Source: Mangrovimonas spongiae
GTDB taxonomy: Bacteria; Bacteroidota; Bacteroidia; Flavobacteriales; Flavobacteriaceae
Direction of reading: 5' to 3'
DNA: 64,000 nucleotides
NCBI RefSeq assembly: GCF_003944795.1
Contig: NZ_RWBG01000006.1
Coordinates: 61,214 to 125,213 of the forward strand
The notes beneath the pieces were generated by a model. That model did no database searches. It was not told the origin of the DNA and saw nothing but the letters and a program-made list of their open reading frames with translations. Below are positions 1-9,180 of this stretch, piece by piece (within the stretch, counting starts at the first letter, position 1; every line of letters begins with the position of its first letter). The position numbers and the translations under genes were made by a program.

Positions 1-2
1 AC

Positions 3-2519
3 GAGCATCTTTTTAAAGCTATTCTAGAAGTTGATGAAAACGTGCTACCATTTATTTTAAAAAAATTAAATGTCAACACATCTATATTAAAACAGGCTTT
101 AGATAAACAATTAGAAAGTTTACCAAAAGTCTCTGGAGGTGAAATTATGTTGTCACGCGAAGCTGGTAAAACACTTAACGAAGCTTCTATTGTGGCTAAA
201 AAAATGAAAGATGATTATGTCTCAATCGAGCATCTCATTCTTGCTATTTTAAAATCTAATAGTAAAATAGCTCAGATGTTAAAAGACCAAGGTGTTACCG
301 AAAAAGGTCTTTCTGCTGCTATCGATGAACTTCGTAAAGGCGATCGTGTAACTTCTCAAAGTCAAGAAGACACATACAATGCGTTAAGTAAATACGCCAA
401 AAACCTTAACCAATTAGCAAAAGACGGAAAATTAGATCCTGTTATTGGCCGAGATGAAGAAATAAGACGTATTCTTCAAATTTTATCACGTAGAACCAAA
501 AACAACCCCATATTAGTAGGAGAACCAGGAACAGGAAAAACTGCTATTGCCGAAGGTTTAGCGCATAGAATTGTTGATGGCGACATTCCAGAAAATCTAA
601 AAGAAAAACAAATTTTTGCTTTAGATATGGGTGCTTTAATTGCTGGTGCCAAGTACAAAGGTGAGTTTGAGGAACGCTTAAAATCTGTCGTTAAAGAAGT
701 AACAACTAGCGAAGGTGACATTGTACTATTTATAGATGAAATTCACACATTGGTAGGCGCCGGAAAAGGCGAAGGCGCCATGGATGCTGCTAACATTTTA
801 AAACCAGCATTAGCTCGTGGCGAATTAAGAGCAATTGGAGCCACAACATTAGATGAATACCAAAAATACTTTGAAAAAGACAAAGCATTGGAACGTCGTT
901 TTCAAAAAGTTATGGTAGACGAACCCGATACCGAAAGCGCCATTTCAATTTTACGTGGTATAAAAGAAAAATACGAAACGCACCATAAAGTTCGCATTAA
1001 AGATGATGCTATTATTGGTGCTGTAGAACTATCGGAACGCTATATTACCAATCGTTTTTTACCAGATAAGGCTATCGATTTAATGGATGAAGCGGCGTCT
1101 AAACTTCGCATGGAAATTAATTCTAAACCTGAAGAATTAGACGTCTTAGACCGAAAAATTATGCAGCTTGAAATTGAAATTGAAGCTATAAAACGTGAAA
1201 AAGATGAAACAAAATTAAAATCGTTACGCTCTGAGTTAGCAAACCTTAAAGAAGAACGAAAAGAAATTTACGCCAAGTGGAAAAGTGAGAAAGAAGTTGT
1301 TGACAATATCCAAAATACCAAACAAGATATTGAAAACTACAAGCTAGAAGCAGAACGTGCCGAGCGTGAAGGAGATTACGGTAAAGTAGCCGAAATTCGT
1401 TACGGTAAAATTAAAGAAGCTCAAGAAAACCTTGACAAACTTCAAAAAGAATTACAAAAAAATCAATCGGGTAATTCACTTATAAAAGAGGAAGTTACCT
1501 ATGATGATATTGCCGAAGTAGTTGCCAAATGGACCGGTATCCCAGTAACTAAAATGTTACAAAGCGAACGTGAAAAACTCTTAAAGTTAGAAGACGAGTT
1601 ACACAAACGTGTTGTAGGACAAGACGAAGCCATTGTTGCTGTAAGCGACGCCGTAAGACGAAGTCGCGCTGGTTTACAAAACCCAGACAAACCCATAGGA
1701 ACCTTTTTATTCCTTGGTACCACTGGTGTTGGTAAAACCGAATTAGCCAAGGCACTTGCAGAATATCTCTTTGACGATGAAAGTGCTATTACCAGAATAG
1801 ACATGAGCGAATACCAAGAACGTCACTCTGTAAGTCGTTTAGTTGGTGCGCCTCCAGGATATGTTGGCTATGATGAAGGTGGACAACTTACCGAAGCCGT
1901 AAGAAGAAAACCCTATTCTGTAGTATTGCTTGATGAAATTGAAAAAGCACATCCAGATACCTTTAATATCTTACTACAGGTTTTAGATGAAGGTAGATTA
2001 ACAGACAACAAAGGACGTGTTGCAGATTTTAAGAATACCATTATTATTATGACATCCAATATGGGCAGTCATATTATTCAAGAAAAATTTGAAGACACCA
2101 AAGACGTTGATGCTGCTATGGAATTAGCTAAAATTGAAGTTCTTGGATTATTAAAAAAATCGGTAAGACCAGAATTTTTAAATCGTATTGATGATACTAT
2201 TATGTTTACGCCACTTACAGCCGATAACATAAAAAGCATTGTTGAGCTTCAATTAAAAGGGATTACCAAAATGATTGCCAAACAAGGCATTACATTTGAC
2301 GCTACACCAGAAGCGGTAGGCTATTTAGCCAAAAAAGGTTATAATCCAGAATACGGAGCAAGACCTGTTAAACGTGTTATTCAAAAAGAAGTTCTTAACG
2401 AGTTAAGTAAAGAAATTTTATCTGGTAAAGTAACAACAGATAGTATTATACTCTTAGATGCGTTTGATGAAAAGCTTGTATTTAGAAACCAAGATAATCT
2501 CGTATCTGAAGAGTCTTAA
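3..2519 (+). CDS. clpB: ATP-dependent disaggregase ClpB (5'-truncated by window edge)
   Basis: Hsp100 chaperone that threads aggregated proteins through a hexameric ring together with DnaK. The frame is open from position 3, and its first residues ([14 protein letters not shown]) fit the interior of the Clp N-domain, so the gene begins outside the window; the GTG at 42 is not the true start. Two AAA+ modules are visible: Walker [10 protein letters not shown] (nt about 520-545) with sensor and arginine-finger region, and Walker [10 protein letters not shown] (nt about 1715-1740). Between them lies a charged coiled-coil middle domain (nt about 1130-1480), which separates ClpB from ClpA and ClpC. 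The C-terminal small domain ends at 2517-2519 and a strong hairpin terminator follows. Identification is firm; only the N-terminus is missing. Confidence 0.97.
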   Translation, partial: EHLFKAILEVDENVLPFILKKLNVNTSILKQALDKQLESLPKVSGGEIMLSREAGKTLNEASIVAKKMKDDYVSIEHLILAILKSNSKIAQMLKDQGVTEKGLSAAIDELRKGDRVTSQSQEDTYNALSKYAKNLNQLAKDGKLDPVIGRDEEIRRILQILSRRTKNNPILVGEPGTGKTAIAEGLAHRIVDGDIPENLKEKQIFALDMGALIAGAKYKGEFEERLKSVVKEVTTSEGDIVLFIDEIHTLVGAGKGEGAMDAANILKPALARGELRAIGATTLDEYQKYFEKDKALERRFQKVMVDEPDTESAISILRGIKEKYETHHKVRIKDDAIIGAVELSERYITNRFLPDKAIDLMDEAASKLRMEINSKPEELDVLDRKIMQLEIEIEAIKREKDETKLKSLRSELANLKEERKEIYAKWKSEKEVVDNIQNTKQDIENYKLEAERAEREGDYGKVAEIRYGKIKEAQENLDKLQKELQKNQSGNSLIKEEVTYDDIAEVVAKWTGIPVTKMLQSEREKLLKLEDELHKRVVGQDEAIVAVSDAVRRSRAGLQNPDKPIGTFLFLGTTGVGKTELAKALAEYLFDDESAITRIDMSEYQERHSVSRLVGAPPGYVGYDEGGQLTEAVRRKPYSVVLLDEIEKAHPDTFNILLQVLDEGRLTDNKGRVADFKNTIIIMTSNMGSHIIQEKFEDTKDVDAAMELAKIEVLGLLKKSVRPEFLNRIDDTIMFTPLTADNIKSIVELQLKGITKMIAKQGITFDATPEAVGYLAKKGYNPEYGARPVKRVIQKEVLNELSKEILSGKVTTDSIILLDAFDEKLVFRNQDNLVSEES

Positions 2520-2590
2520 ACTTTCGTTAAAGAACAATATGATAATAAATTAAACGTTTTTCATTTAGTTGGTTAGTTAGTTGAAAAAAG

Positions 2591-2635
2591 GCAACACTTA
2601 ATCCTTAAAACTTACAAGGAAAGTGTTGCTTTTTT
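2591..2635 (+). terminator. Rho-independent terminator after clpB
   Basis: Nine-base stem (GCAACACTT at 2591-2599 with AAGTGTTGC at 2621-2629) followed by a T run at 2630-2635. It lies 71 bp after the clpB stop codon. Confidence 0.85.
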
Positions 2636-2776
2636 GTTTTCACATTTTTTTTAACATTTCATAAAAATGCGCTTTAAACATCTAACTATAAACAAAATAC
2701 AGATTGTGTGAAGTATAAAAAATTGAAAAACATATCCCATTCATCTAAAAAATTTCCAAAAAAGAACCGTTTATCG

Positions 2777-2784
2777 TATTTTTG
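2777..2784 (+). promoter_or_regulatory. -7 promoter box for the first deoC
   Basis: TATTTTTG matches the Bacteroidetes primary-sigma consensus TAnnTTTG and lies 22 bp before the deoC start codon. No clear TTG -33 element is visible. Confidence 0.6.
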
Positions 2785-2806
2785 AAACACTTTAACCCAC
2801 AGCCCC

Positions 2807-3469
2807 ATGAAAATTAATAGCTACATAGATCACACTCTATTATCCCCTACTACATCAAAAAAAGACATTTACACTTTATGTGAAGAAGCTATAGAACATC
2901 GCTTTTTTTCTGTCTGTATAAACAGCAGTTACGTTCCTCTAGCCAAACAGCTTCTATCGAGAAGCAATGTTAAAGTTTGCGCAACAGTTGGCTTTCCTCT
3001 TGGTGCCATGAGTACAGAAGCCAAAGTCTCTGAAGCCAAAAAAGCTATTGAAGATGGCGCCGATGAAATTGATATGGTTATGAATATTGGTATGATGAAA
3101 AGTAACAATTTTGTCTCGGTATATAAAGATATTAGAGATATAAAATTGGCCATAAACAATAAACCTTTAAAGGTTATTATTGAAATTAGTGAGCTTTCTA
3201 AAAACGAAATTATAAAAGCCTGTCAAATTTGTATTGATGCTAAAGCCGATTTTATAAAAACATCTACTGGTTTTTCAAAAAGTGGTGCAACACTTACAGC
3301 TGTAAAAATGATTAAAAAAACTGCCAAAGGAAAAATTAAAATTAAAGCTTCTGGCGGCATTAAAGATTACGAAACAGCTTTAAAATATATAGAAAGTGGC
3401 GCCGATAGAATTGGAACATCATCAGGAATTAACATTATTTCAGAAGGCACTATATTAGAAGCTAGTTAA
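2807..3469 (+). CDS. deoC: Deoxyribose-phosphate aldolase, copy 1
   Basis: Class I aldolase that splits 2-deoxyribose 5-phosphate into acetaldehyde and glyceraldehyde 3-phosphate in deoxynucleoside catabolism. The 220-residue protein has the family hallmarks: the Asp of GADEIDMVMN, the Schiff-base Lys in FIKTSTGFS, and the proton-relay Lys in IKASGGI, followed by the phosphate-binding GADRIGTSSG. It starts at an ATG preceded by a TAnnTTTG box. It is followed by its own terminator and then by a second, clearly homologous deoC, so this is a tandem duplication with separate transcription signals. All catalytic residues I can recognise are intact, so activity is expected. Confidence 0.93.
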   Translation: MKINSYIDHTLLSPTTSKKDIYTLCEEAIEHRFFSVCINSSYVPLAKQLLSRSNVKVCATVGFPLGAMSTEAKVSEAKKAIEDGADEIDMVMNIGMMKSNNFVSVYKDIRDIKLAINNKPLKVIIEISELSKNEIIKACQICIDAKADFIKTSTGFSKSGATLTAVKMIKKTAKGKIKIKASGGIKDYETALKYIESGADRIGTSSGINIISEGTILEAS

Positions 3470-3491
3470 CAACAAAAAACATCTTAATTTT

Positions 3492-3516
3492 AAGCCTCTT
3501 TAAGAGGCTTTTTTTA
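3492..3516 (+). terminator. Terminator between the two deoC copies
   Basis: Perfect palindrome AAGCCTCTT/AAGAGGCTT (3492-3500 and 3502-3510) followed by a run of T. It separates the two deoC copies transcriptionally. Confidence 0.75.
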
Positions 3517-3524
3517 TAACTTTG
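3517..3524 (+). promoter_or_regulatory. -7 promoter box for the second deoC
   Basis: TAACTTTG fits TAnnTTTG and lies 20 bp before the proposed TTG start at 3545, immediately after the terminator of copy 1. It supports independent transcription of the second deoC with deoD. Confidence 0.55.
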
Positions 3525-3544
3525 ATATACTAATCTTATATCAA

Positions 3545-4219
3545 TTGTCTATAAAAACGTTAAATCAATATATCGACCACACTCAATTAGCTTCAAACAC
3601 AAAATTTAGCGACATTAAACGTATTTGCAACGAAGCTATATTATATAATTTTTATGCGGTTTGTATTCCTTCGTATTATATAAACGAAGCCAAAAAATTA
3701 CTATCACATAGTCACGTAAAAATATGTACTGTAATTGGCTTTCCTTTAGGAAACACACCTACAGCTGTTAAAACTTTTGAAGCAAAACAAGCTATTGAAG
3801 ATGGTGCCGATGAAATTGATATGGTTTTAAATATCGGACTTTTAAAAAGTGGCAAATTACTTGAAGCTACACAAGACATAAAAAGTGTTAAAAATGCCAT
3901 CGGTAATCATGTGCTTAAAGTTATTATTGAAATCAGTGAGCTTACTGACACCGAAATAGTACAAGCTTGTAACATCTGTCTTGAAGCTAATGCCGATTTT
4001 ATAAAAACCTCAACAGGTTTTTCAAAAGGGAACGCCACGATTAATGCGGTAAAACTGATTAAAAAAACGGTAAAGAACAACGCGAAAATTAAAGCCTCTG
4101 GAGGTATTAGAGACTACAATACTGCTCTAGATTTTATTAAAGCTGGTGCTAATAGAATAGGTACATCGTCTGGCGTTGCTATAATCACAAATAAAGAAAA
4201 CACAACCCATAATTACTAA
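3545..4219 (+). CDS. deoC: Deoxyribose-phosphate aldolase, copy 2 (TTG start)
   Basis: Second 2-deoxyribose-5-phosphate aldolase, 224 residues, closely similar to the preceding copy along its whole length. The catalytic Asp (GADEIDMVLN), the Schiff-base Lys (FIKTSTGFS) and the relay Lys (IKASGGI) are present. The start is a TTG: the first in-frame ATG would remove about half the protein, and translation from TTG gives an N-terminus (MSIKTLNQYIDHTQL) aligned with copy 1. The stop codon is 3 bp before deoD, so this copy is the one coupled to purine nucleoside phosphorylase. Whether the two copies are redundant or specialised cannot be read from the sequence. Confidence 0.9.
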   Translation: MSIKTLNQYIDHTQLASNTKFSDIKRICNEAILYNFYAVCIPSYYINEAKKLLSHSHVKICTVIGFPLGNTPTAVKTFEAKQAIEDGADEIDMVLNIGLLKSGKLLEATQDIKSVKNAIGNHVLKVIIEISELTDTEIVQACNICLEANADFIKTSTGFSKGNATINAVKLIKKTVKNNAKIKASGGIRDYNTALDFIKAGANRIGTSSGVAIITNKENTTHNY

Positions 4220-4222
4220 GTC

Positions 4223-4921
4223 ATGAGTGTACATATTGAAGCAAAACAAGGCGATATAGCCGAAACTATTCTGCTCCCAGGAGATCCTTTAAGAGCCAAA
4301 TGGATTGCAGAAACATTTTTAGAAAACGCTTTTTGCTTTAACCGAGTGAGGAATATGTTTGGTTATACTGGAAATTATAAAGGAAAACGCGTTTCTGTTA
4401 TGGGAACAGGTATGGGCGTTCCCAGCATTTCTATTTATGCTCACGAACTTATAAACGAGTACAATGTAAAAAATTTAATTCGGGTAGGTAGTGCTGGATC
4501 TTACCAACAACATGTTAAAATTAGAGACGTTATTATAGCTATGGCTGCATCGTCTAATTCTGGTGTAAACGAATTACGTTTTGGTGGCGCAGATTATGCT
4601 CCTACTGCTAGTTTCGAGTTATTCGATAAAGCGGTTACCTCTGCAAGAAAACAAAACATTCCCTTTAAAGCTGGAAATGTTTTTACCAGTGATGAGTTTT
4701 ATGCCGACAACTTTGAAGCCTACAAAAAATGGTCGAAATTTGGTGTGCTTTGTGTTGAAATGGAATCGGCTGGATTATATACCGTTGCAGCTAAACACAA
4801 TGTTAACGCCTTATCCATACTCACAATTTCAGACTCTCTAGTAACAGGAGAAAGAACAACATCGGAAGAACGTGAAACTTCTTTTAAAAATATGATAAAT
4901 ATTGCATTAGACTTAGCATAA
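4223..4921 (+). CDS. deoD: Purine-nucleoside phosphorylase, DeoD type
   Basis: Hexameric, bacterial-type phosphorylase that converts purine (deoxy)nucleosides and phosphate to free base and (deoxy)ribose 1-phosphate. The 232 residues match the usual DeoD length. Visible motifs are the phosphate site [24 protein letters not shown], the RVGSAGS segment, the nucleoside-binding VEMESAGLY and the late ISDSLVTGE with the catalytic Asp. It begins 3 bp after deoC copy 2, which is consistent with an operon that feeds deoxyribose phosphate to the aldolase. A 54 bp gap with a new promoter separates it from smpB. Confidence 0.95.
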   Translation: MSVHIEAKQGDIAETILLPGDPLRAKWIAETFLENAFCFNRVRNMFGYTGNYKGKRVSVMGTGMGVPSISIYAHELINEYNVKNLIRVGSAGSYQQHVKIRDVIIAMAASSNSGVNELRFGGADYAPTASFELFDKAVTSARKQNIPFKAGNVFTSDEFYADNFEAYKKWSKFGVLCVEMESAGLYTVAAKHNVNALSILTISDSLVTGERTTSEERETSFKNMINIALDLA

Positions 4922-4962
4922 TACTACGTATAATCTTACTTTTATCTCCTATTTAAAAATTG

Positions 4963-4970
4963 TAATTTTG
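4963..4970 (+). promoter_or_regulatory. -7 promoter box for smpB, 5 bp from ATG
   Basis: TAATTTTG fits TAnnTTTG. Only five bases separate it from the smpB ATG at 4976, so the predicted transcript would be leaderless or nearly so. Confidence 0.55.
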
Positions 4971-4975
4971 CCACT

Positions 4976-5434
4976 ATGCAAAAACAAATTCATATAAAAA
5001 ATAGAAAAGCTAAGTTTCAATATGAAATTTTAGACAAATATACTGCTGGTATTGTTTTACAAGGCACAGAAATAAAATCCATAAGAAATGGAAAAGCGTC
5101 TATTGCTGAAAGTTTTTGTGAATTTAACGAGCAAGGCGAACTATTTGTTATTAACATGACGATTGAAGAATATCTTTATGGCTCGCATTACAATCATAAA
5201 CCTAAAGCCGAAAGAAAATTACTACTTAACAGAAGAGAGTTAAAAAAACTAGAAAAAGAAGTAAAAAATACGGGCCTTACAATTATTCCTTTAAGTCTTT
5301 TTATTAATGATAATGGGTTAGCAAAAATGGTTATCGCTTTGGCTAAAGGTAAAAAGCTTTACGACAAACGTGAAACTATTAAAGACCGCGAAAGTAAAAG
5401 ACGCTTAAACCGTATTAATAAAAGTTTTAATTAA
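4976..5434 (+). CDS. smpB: SsrA-binding protein SmpB
   Basis: Small basic protein that binds tmRNA and brings it to stalled ribosomes for trans-translation. The 152 residues contain the OB-fold core (KFQYEILDKYTAGIVLQGTE), the invariant GKASI region, the EYLYGSHYNHKPKAERKLLL segment and the basic tail rich in Lys and Arg that mimics the anticodon arm (RETIKDRESKRRLNR). It starts with ATG almost directly after a promoter box. The next gene begins 4 bp after the stop, so the two are probably cotranscribed. The partner ssrA gene is not in this window. Confidence 0.96.
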   Translation: MQKQIHIKNRKAKFQYEILDKYTAGIVLQGTEIKSIRNGKASIAESFCEFNEQGELFVINMTIEEYLYGSHYNHKPKAERKLLLNRRELKKLEKEVKNTGLTIIPLSLFINDNGLAKMVIALAKGKKLYDKRETIKDRESKRRLNRINKSFN

Positions 5435-5438
5435 AAGA

Positions 5439-5978
5439 ATGAGACACTATATATTCCTATTCATTTTTATTACAAGCACCATATTTAGCTTTCAATCATA
5501 CGCACAAAACGATACAGATACGCTAGATTATTCCAAAAATGTTTCTACATTGGATAAGACCATACTGTCTTTATACAATGTTATTTCAGGTGAAAAAGGT
5601 GAAACTCGTAATTGGGAACTTTTTAAACACCTTTTTAAGCCCAATGCTAAGTTAATTCCTTCAGGAAAACGCAACGATTCTATTTACGGCGTAAGATATC
5701 TCTCTCCAGACGATTACATAAACACTTCTGGACAGTGGCTTGTTGATAACGGTTTTTTTGAAAAAGAAATTCATAGAAAAAAAGAACAATTTGGCAATAT
5801 AACCCATGTGTTTAGCACCTATGAAGCTTACAAAAGCAAACAGGACGAAACCCCTTTTATGCGTGGTATCAATAGCATTCAACTACTGTTTGACGGGACA
5901 CGTTGGTGGATTATAAATATTTATTGGACACAAGAAACACCAGAAAAACCTATTCCAAATACATATTTACGCAATTAA
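5439..5978 (+). CDS. Secreted NTF2-like protein of unknown function
   Basis: 179-residue protein with a signal peptide (hydrophobic stretch at residues 4-19, predicted cleavage after SYAQ near residue 23). The mature part resembles the NTF2/SnoaL-like fold seen in many exported Bacteroidetes proteins: an N-terminal helix followed by strands, and a C-terminal GTRWWIINIYW strand typical of that fold. No catalytic residues can be assigned, so enzymatic function is unknown. The gene lies 4 bp after smpB and its stop shares one base with the next start codon, so it sits in one transcription unit. Family placement is by pattern only and should be read as tentative. Confidence 0.6.
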   Translation: MRHYIFLFIFITSTIFSFQSYAQNDTDTLDYSKNVSTLDKTILSLYNVISGEKGETRNWELFKHLFKPNAKLIPSGKRNDSIYGVRYLSPDDYINTSGQWLVDNGFFEKEIHRKKEQFGNITHVFSTYEAYKSKQDETPFMRGINSIQLLFDGTRWWIINIYWTQETPEKPIPNTYLRN

Positions 5979-6490
5979 TGTTTTTTGATGATCGCCCAAG
6001 AATTAAGCTTACTAAAACCAAACTAGATATATTTTTAGAATATTTAGCTTTTGGACTTCTTGTTGTTTCTACGGTTTATGCGATTTATCATTATGGCAAT
6101 CTTCCAGAGAAAATTCCTATGCATTTTAATCTCAAAGGCGAGGTAAACCGCTACGATAGTAAAGATTCTATTTGGATAATAAATCTAATAGGCTTTGCAG
6201 TAGTTTATGTTATGTACTATCTCACTAAGTTCCCACACACCTTTAATTACCCACAAAAAATCACGCCAGAAAACGCAGAAAAATTTTATAGCGATGCCGT
6301 TAAAATGATGCGCTATACCAATGCTGCCATGGGATTACTTTTTGCTTTAATAACCTTTGAAATTGTTCAAATTGCATTAAGTAACTCTTTAGCTATGTTG
6401 CCTGTTGTAACAGGAATAATTATTACAATAGTTGTTGTAATAACGGTTGTTCCTATTATCTATTTAATAAAAAACTTTAAAAAACATTAG
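5978..6490 (+). CDS. DUF1648-type multi-pass membrane protein
   Basis: 170-residue integral membrane protein. I start it at the ATG of the TAATG junction with the upstream gene (5978), not at an in-frame GTG 75 bp earlier, because the overlap is typical of translational coupling. It has four hydrophobic segments, the first around residues 19-38, then the motif LPEKIPMHFNLKGEVNRY, which resembles the DUF1648 signature found in membrane subunits and regulators of some transport or immunity systems. The function is unknown. Its 3' end overlaps the 3' end of the convergent pcm gene by four bases. Confidence 0.65.
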   Translation: MFFDDRPRIKLTKTKLDIFLEYLAFGLLVVSTVYAIYHYGNLPEKIPMHFNLKGEVNRYDSKDSIWIINLIGFAVVYVMYYLTKFPHTFNYPQKITPENAEKFYSDAVKMMRYTNAAMGLLFALITFEIVQIALSNSLAMLPVVTGIIITIVVVITVVPIIYLIKNFKKH

Positions 6491-7128
6491 TTTTTATCTT
6501 CAAGCATGGGTACGAATCTAAAGTCGCCAAACTCGTGTTTTTCAAAATCCTTGGCTCCTTTTCGTATAAACAAAGTCATGGTTTGCACTTCATCACCAAT
6601 AGGAATGACCAATCGGCCACCTATTTCTAACTGTGCTAACAACGGTTTAGGCACAAAAGGAGCTCCAGCAGTTACAATAATACCCTTAAATGGTGCTTCT
6701 TCTGGTAAACCTTTATAGCCATCGCCAAAAATGAGTTTTTTTGCTCTGTAGCCTATTTTAGATAAAAACTTACTCGTTTTTTTAAACAATTCGTGTTGAC
6801 GCTCGATACTATACACCTTCGCTCCCATTTTACACAATACCGCAGTTTGATAACCACTTCCTGTACCTATTTCTAGGATTTTATCTCCAGGCTGAATTTG
6901 TAATAACTCGGTTTGAAATGCTACCGTATAAGGTTGCGAAATAGTTTGATCTGCCGCAATAGGAAATGCCTTATCTTGATAAGCATAATCCAAAAAGCCA
7001 GAATCCATAAAAAAATGTCTTGGAATATCGCCAATGGCCTTTAAAACATTTTCATCAGTAATGCCTTTAGCTTTTATAGTTTCAACAAGTTTATTGCGAA
7101 GTCCTTGATGTTTAAGTGTATCTTTCAA
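6487..7128 (-). CDS. pcm: Protein-L-isoaspartate O-methyltransferase
   Basis: Repairs isoaspartyl residues in aged proteins by S-adenosylmethionine-dependent carboxyl methylation. The 213-residue protein shows the family motif QTISQPYTVA that positions the substrate and the SAM-binding LEIGTGSGYQTAVL, followed by VYSIERQHELF and the IIVTAGAPFVP motif. The N-terminus is standard. A TAnnTTTG box lies 20 bp upstream on the same strand. The gene converges on the DUF1648 gene with a 4-base overlap of stops and is otherwise monocistronic. Confidence 0.95.
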   Translation of the reverse strand: MKDTLKHQGLRNKLVETIKAKGITDENVLKAIGDIPRHFFMDSGFLDYAYQDKAFPIAADQTISQPYTVAFQTELLQIQPGDKILEIGTGSGYQTAVLCKMGAKVYSIERQHELFKKTSKFLSKIGYRAKKLIFGDGYKGLPEEAPFKGIIVTAGAPFVPKPLLAQLEIGGRLVIPIGDEVQTMTLFIRKGAKDFEKHEFGDFRFVPMLEDKN

Positions 7129-7148
7129 AAGTTGGTTGGTTTATGTTA

Positions 7149-7156
7149 CAAAAATA
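7149..7156 (-). promoter_or_regulatory. -7 promoter box for pcm
   Basis: Reads TATTTTTG on the minus strand, 20 bp upstream of the pcm start codon. Confidence 0.6.
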
Positions 7157-7238
7157 ACCATAAACCAGCGAAGTTGAAAGCATAAAACCAGAAACCATTT
7201 CATTTGTTTTTCAACTTCTTTTTTCGCCTTAAAAAACC

Positions 7239-7246
7239 TATTTTTG
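7239..7246 (+). promoter_or_regulatory. -7 promoter box for the Gfo/Idh/MocA gene
   Basis: TATTTTTG lies 18 bp before the ATG at 7265. An in-frame TTG at 7244 overlaps this box, which is a reason to reject it as the start. Confidence 0.6.
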
Positions 7247-7264
7247 TGGAAAACAAACTTATTT

Positions 7265-8224
7265 ATGTTAAAAGCTGGAGTATTAGGTGCTGGGCACTTA
7301 GGAAAAATACATTTGCGATTGTTAAATCAATCAGATAAATATGAATTAGTAGGGTTTTATGATGCCGATGAAACCAATGCTAAAAAAGTTGCCGAAGAGT
7401 TTGGATACACCTATTTCAATTCCATCGATGCATTAATTGATGCTGTGGATATGGTAGACATTGTTACACCAACCCTTTCGCATTACGATTGCGCTAAACA
7501 AGCCATTGCAAAAGGTAAACATATTTTTATAGAAAAGCCCATTACCAACACTGTTGAAGAAGCCGAGCACATTCGAGAGCTTTTAGCACAACACGATATT
7601 CGTGGACAAGTTGGGCATGTAGAACGGTTCAATCCGGCATTTATGGCAGTAAAAGACAATATTCAAAACCCAATGTTTATCGAAACGCATCGTTTAGCAG
7701 AATTCAACCCTCGTGGCACAGATGTTCCAGTGGTTTTGGATTTAATGATTCACGATATCGATATTATTTTAAGTGTGGTTAAATCTAAAGTAAAAAGTGT
7801 TTCTGCCAGCGGTGTCTCGGTGATTAGTGAAACGCCAGATATTGCCAATGCGCGCATAGCGTTTGAAAATGGCTGTGTAGCCAATTTAACCGCTAGTAGA
7901 ATTTCACTAAAAAATATGCGTAAATCTAGATTTTTTCAAAAGGATGCCTACATTTCGGTTGACTTTTTAGAGAAAAAATGCGAGGTCGTAAAAATGAAAG
8001 ACGCCCCTGAAAATCCAGGTGATTTTGATATGATTCTCCAAAATGCCGAAGGCATAAAAAAGCAAATCTATTTCGATAATCCCGAAATATCTAGCAATAA
8101 TGCCATCTTAGATGAGCTAGAAACCTTTGCCCACGCCATAAATACCAACACAAAACCAATAGTAACACTTCACGATGGTACCGAAGCGTTACGTGTTGCC
8201 ACTATGATTGTGGATCAACTTTAA
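7265..8224 (+). CDS. Gfo/Idh/MocA-family NAD(P)-dependent oxidoreductase
   Basis: 319-residue dehydrogenase. The N-terminal Rossmann fold opens with AGVLGAGHLGKIHLRLL; the EKPITNTVEEAE motif carries the catalytic Lys typical of the family, and the C-terminal half is the GFO/IDH/MocA beta-sheet domain (GHVERFNPAF, LDLMIHDIDIILS). I chose the ATG at 7265 because the upstream in-frame TTG sits inside the promoter box. The substrate cannot be deduced; relatives act on sugars, inositols or bilin-like compounds. The downstream neighbour is a hydroxyacyl-CoA dehydrogenase 60 bp away, an order I recall as common in flavobacteria, but no functional link is evident. Confidence 0.9.
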   Translation: MLKAGVLGAGHLGKIHLRLLNQSDKYELVGFYDADETNAKKVAEEFGYTYFNSIDALIDAVDMVDIVTPTLSHYDCAKQAIAKGKHIFIEKPITNTVEEAEHIRELLAQHDIRGQVGHVERFNPAFMAVKDNIQNPMFIETHRLAEFNPRGTDVPVVLDLMIHDIDIILSVVKSKVKSVSASGVSVISETPDIANARIAFENGCVANLTASRISLKNMRKSRFFQKDAYISVDFLEKKCEVVKMKDAPENPGDFDMILQNAEGIKKQIYFDNPEISSNNAILDELETFAHAINTNTKPIVTLHDGTEALRVATMIVDQL

Positions 8225-8251
8225 AAACTAAAATCAAATAATAATCAATAG

Positions 8252-8267
8252 TACCGTTATTACGGTA
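8252..8267. promoter_or_regulatory. Short palindrome TACCGT-TATT-ACGGTA before the hydroxyacyl-CoA dehydrogenase gene
   Basis: Six-base inverted repeat with a four-base loop, 17 bp before the start codon. It could be an operator or a small leader hairpin; nothing in the sequence decides between these. Confidence 0.3.
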
Positions 8268-8284
8268 AAACATAATTTTTTTTA

Positions 8285-9172
8285 ATGAAAAATATAGCAG
8301 TAATAGGTGCAGGAACTATGGGTAATGGTATTGCTCATACATTTGCACAAAGCGGATTTAATGTACAATTAATAGATATTAGCGAAGAGGCTCTTAACCG
8401 AGGTTTAGCAACCATTACCAAGAATTTAGACAGAATGCTTGCCAAGGAAAAAATTTCCGAAGCCGATAAAAATGCAACGCTTGGTAATATTACCACTTTT
8501 ACCAGTGTTGAAGACGGTGTAAAAAAATCGGATCTTGTTGTAGAAGCAGCCACAGAAAACGTAGATTTAAAATTAAAAATCTTCAAACAATTAGATGAGG
8601 TTTGTTCAGAAGACACCATTTTGGCCACAAACACCTCTTCTATTTCTATCACGCAAATTGCAGCTGTAACTTCTCGTCCAGCTCAAGTGATTGGCATGCA
8701 CTTTATGAATCCTGTTCCAATTATGAAATTGGTAGAAATTATACGTGGTTATAATACAACAGATGAGGTTACCAACACCATTATGGAACTTTCTAAAACC
8801 TTGGGCAAAGTTCCTGTAGAAGTTAATGATTATCCTGGATTTGTAGCTAATCGTATTTTAATGCCAATGCTAAACGAGAGTATTGAAACACTTTATAATG
8901 GCGTTGCTGGCGTAAAAGAAATTGACACCGTAATGAAATTAGGAATGGCTCACCCAATGGGACCTTTACAATTAGCCGATTTTATTGGGTTAGACGTTTG
9001 TCTTTCTATTTTAGAGGTGATGTATGAAGGCTTTAAAAACCCCAAATATGCACCTTGCCCATTATTAGTTAATATGGTGAGAGCTGGAAAATTAGGTGTG
9101 AAATCTGGTGAAGGATTCTACGATTATTCAGAAAGTCGAAAAGCTGAAAACGTTTCTAAGCAGTTTGTATAA
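8285..9172 (+). CDS. 3-hydroxyacyl-CoA (3-hydroxybutyryl-CoA) dehydrogenase
   Basis: NAD-dependent oxidation of 3-hydroxyacyl-CoA, or the reverse reduction of acetoacetyl-CoA, in fatty acid or butanoate metabolism. The 295 residues have the N-terminal nucleotide site VIGAGTMGNGIAHTFAQSG, the ATNTSSISIT segment, the catalytic His region GMHFMNPVPIMKLVEII and the C-terminal dimerisation domain (DYPGFVANRILMPMLNE, then HPMGPLQLADFIGLD). Length and single-domain form fit the short HBD/PaaH type rather than the fused FadB type. No fad genes lie nearby, so pathway assignment is open. Confidence 0.93.
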   Translation: MKNIAVIGAGTMGNGIAHTFAQSGFNVQLIDISEEALNRGLATITKNLDRMLAKEKISEADKNATLGNITTFTSVEDGVKKSDLVVEAATENVDLKLKIFKQLDEVCSEDTILATNTSSISITQIAAVTSRPAQVIGMHFMNPVPIMKLVEIIRGYNTTDEVTNTIMELSKTLGKVPVEVNDYPGFVANRILMPMLNESIETLYNGVAGVKEIDTVMKLGMAHPMGPLQLADFIGLDVCLSILEVMYEGFKNPKYAPCPLLVNMVRAGKLGVKSGEGFYDYSESRKAENVSKQFV

Positions 9173-9180
9173 AAGTGAGT

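Noticed and set aside
1499..1804. Antisense open frames within clpB
   Set aside because: Typical shadow frames opposite a conserved gene; no start context or recognisable protein features.
5903..5977. Upstream start for the DUF1648-type membrane protein
   Set aside because: It lies inside the preceding gene; the ATG overlapping its stop codon (TAATG) is the usual coupling arrangement here.
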